Shown: positions 62,394-64,000 of the stretch, piece after piece
Position numbering within the stretch: position 1 is the stretch's first letter
Layout: each line of letters opens with the position of its first letter
Assembly: GCA_963774455.1 (NCBI GenBank)
Contig: CAVZFD010000003.1
Span: forward strand, 372,001 to 436,000
From: DATFVA01 sp963774455
GTDB taxonomy: Bacteria; Bacteroidota; Ignavibacteria; Ignavibacteriales; Ignavibacteriaceae
DNA: 64,000 nucleotides
Direction: 5' to 3'
Program-made: the position numbers and the translations under genes
Notes under the pieces: generated by a model
What the model saw: the letters and a program-made list of their open reading frames with translations, nothing else
The model's database searches: none
What the model was told of the DNA's origin: nothing

Positions 62394-64000
62394 ATGAAAA
62401 GATTTATTAATATTTCCGTTATCCTCACAATCCTGTTCACTCTTGCAATTGCTGCTCAGGATAAGGATAACAAGGATTCCACCCTGGCGGAAACAGTAGC
62501 CGGTTTGAAGTGGAGAAACATAGGGCCTGCATTTACATCTGGCAGGATCGCAGATTTTGCTGTTAATCCTCAGAATCATGCTGAGTATTACGTAGCTGTC
62601 GCCAGCGGTCATATCTGGAAAACCACCAACGACGGAATAACATTTGAACCGGTTTTCGATAATTACGGAGCGTACTCTATCGGGTGCCTTGCTATGGACC
62701 CCAATAACCCTTATGTGGTATGGGCCGGGACAGGCGAGAATAATCACCAGAGAGCTCTCGGTTACGGCGACGGTATCTATAAAACCACTGATGGCGGAAA
62801 ATCCTGGAATAATATGGGACTTAAAGATTCGCGTCAGATCGGTGAGATTGCAATCGATCCCCGTAATGCCAACATCGTATTTGTTGCTGCTGAGGGTTCT
62901 GCATGGGGACCCGGAGGCGACCGCGGATTATATAGAACGGAAGACGCAGGCAAGACCTGGAAGAAAGTCCTGGATATAAGTGAGAACACGGGAGTAAACA
63001 ATGTAATCTTCGATCCGCGTAACCCTGATATTATGTATGCGACCTCTGAGCAGAGAAGAAGACACGTGTTTACAAAGATAGGCGGCGGTCCTGAATCGGC
63101 AGTGTATAAATCAACTGATGCCGGCCAGACCTGGGATAAAATTATGAAAGGTCTGCCCGGTGTGGATATCGGGGGTATGGATATCGCCTATGCTCCTTCC
63201 AATCCTGATATATTATATCTTATTATGGAAGCGGCAGAAGGAAAGAGCGGTTTCTTCAGGTCAACTAACCGCGGAGCCAGCTGGGATAAGATGAGTGATT
63301 ATGCATCGTCAGGACAGTACTTCAATGAGATTTATGTCGATCCGAAGAACGAGAATAAGATTTTTTCTGCAGAGACCTTCTCGAAGGTAACGCTTGACGG
63401 TGGTAAAACCTGGAACAACGTAGGGAATAAAGATCGGCACGTTGATGACCACGCAATGTGGATAGATCCTGATTATACCGACCACTTCTTAATCGGCGGC
63501 GACGGCGGCGTTTATGAAACTTACGACGACGGAAAAACATTCGCATTCAAGGAAAATCTTCCTGTCACCCAGTTCTACAGAGTGGTAGTTGATAATTCCG
63601 AACCGTTCTATTATGTGTACGGCGGAACCCAGGATAATAACAGTATGGGCGGTCCCTCTGCAACATTAAGTGCCGACGGTATAGTTAACAGCGACTGGTT
63701 TGTTACAAACGGAGGAGATGGATTTTGGAGTGCAGTTGATCCTGAAGATCCCAACATTGTTTACGCAGAGGCACAGTATGGAAATATGGTACGTTATGAC
63801 AGAGCCAGCGGTGAAGCAATCGATATTCGTCCCGAACCTGCAGAAGGTGAATTAACATATAAATGGAACTGGGATACCCCGCTGTTTGTTAGTCCCCACA
63901 GCCACACCAGGCTTTATTGTGCAGCCAACAAAGTTTTCAGAAGCGACGACAGGGGGGACACCTGGCAGGAAATCAGTCCCGACCTTACCGCACAGCTTGA
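62394..64000 (+). CDS. VPS10/sortilin-like BNR-repeat exported protein (5' part, cut by window end)
   Basis: A frame from ATG 62394 stays open to the window end (535 codons). It begins KRFINISVILTILFTLAIAA, a signal peptide ending before QDKDN. The mature part opens GLKWRNIGPAFTSGRIADFA and continues with Asp-box blades: SGHIWKTTNDGITF, GIYKTTDGGKSWNN, GLYRTEDAGKTWKK, AVYKSTDAGQTWDK, FFRSTNRGASWDK, KVTLDGGKTWNN. GGTQDNNSMGGPS lies near the end. This is the large VPS10/BNR glycosidase-like family (usually about 900-1100 aa), whose members are often annotated as glycosyl hydrolases but mostly uncharacterised. The promoter lies in 62231-62393. Confidence 0.85.
   Translation, partial: MKRFINISVILTILFTLAIAAQDKDNKDSTLAETVAGLKWRNIGPAFTSGRIADFAVNPQNHAEYYVAVASGHIWKTTNDGITFEPVFDNYGAYSIGCLAMDPNNPYVVWAGTGENNHQRALGYGDGIYKTTDGGKSWNNMGLKDSRQIGEIAIDPRNANIVFVAAEGSAWGPGGDRGLYRTEDAGKTWKKVLDISENTGVNNVIFDPRNPDIMYATSEQRRRHVFTKIGGGPESAVYKSTDAGQTWDKIMKGLPGVDIGGMDIAYAPSNPDILYLIMEAAEGKSGFFRSTNRGASWDKMSDYASSGQYFNEIYVDPKNENKIFSAETFSKVTLDGGKTWNNVGNKDRHVDDHAMWIDPDYTDHFLIGGDGGVYETYDDGKTFAFKENLPVTQFYRVVVDNSEPFYYVYGGTQDNNSMGGPSATLSADGIVNSDWFVTNGGDGFWSAVDPEDPNIVYAEAQYGNMVRYDRASGEAIDIRPEPAEGELTYKWNWDTPLFVSPHSHTRLYCAANKVFRSDDRGDTWQEISPDLTAQL

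Noticed and set aside
1..64000. tRNA, rRNA, integrase or intact transposase genes
   Set aside because: I looked for characteristic sequences on both strands and did not recognise any in this window.

Overview
The window looks like a chromosomal segment from a member of the Ignavibacteria or a close relative in the Bacteroidota-Chlorobi group. The main evidence is that many secreted proteins end in a type IX secretion (T9SS) type A sorting domain with the YPNPFNP motif. A PorV/PorQ-like protein, a TonB-dependent receptor with a CarboxypepD-regulatory-like front domain and a Reg_prop sensor point the same way. This is inferred from protein families only; no rRNA or tRNA gene was recognised.

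Region 1 (1-28887) reads as a catabolic locus for N-acetylgalactosamine (GalNAc)-containing glycans. A divergent DeoR/AgaR-type regulator (partial) faces a tight operon: agaS-like deaminase/isomerase, KbaZ/GatZ-like subunit, EamA-type permease, PfkB sugar kinase and class II aldolase. This runs by start/stop overlaps into a secreted TIM-barrel glycosidase-like protein, a DUF4874/DUF4832 protein and a CBM9-like repeat protein. Next come a beta-propeller lipoprotein, a TonB-dependent receptor and a PorV-like protein flanked by two paralogous secreted proteins. Then follow a frameshifted GH36-type alpha-galactosidase/alpha-N-acetylgalactosaminidase, a GH109-type alpha-N-acetylgalactosaminidase, a tiny membrane protein plus an SSS sodium symporter, a GHMP (galactokinase-like) kinase and a sugar-1-phosphate nucleotidyltransferase. 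A strictly periodic 35-bp palindromic repeat array (about 20 units, 27195-27885) lies between the last two genes.

Region 2 (28888-36690) holds a DUF6266-like protein behind a near-consensus sigma70-type promoter whose -35 box is embedded in 11-bp direct repeats. It also holds a small secreted protein and a 1890-residue mosaic protein (LamG, beta-helix, metzincin, vWA-like, nine GLSWQG hexapeptides, bactofilin-like beta-helix, T9SS tail).

Region 3 (36691-42351) is a partner-switching signalling module: a Reg_prop/Y_Y_Y transmembrane sensor fused to a SpoIIE phosphatase, an RsbW-like kinase, a STAS antagonist and a second, GAF-SpoIIE phosphatase. No sigma factor is adjacent.

Region 4 (42352-64000) is a mixed accessory region. 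It has a PLP-dependent decarboxylase, a decayed membrane-protein gene, an Asp-box secreted protein, a Tat-type amidase, a TauE/SafE permease and a PAP2 phosphatase. A 1-kb non-coding region with 11- and 21/22-bp repeats follows, then two T9SS cargo proteins (one with a homopolymer frameshift in its signal peptide), a DUF2202 ferritin-like lipoprotein, an aldo/keto reductase, a HEAT-repeat protein, a C25 (gingipain-like) protease and the start of a VPS10/BNR-type protein cut by the window end.
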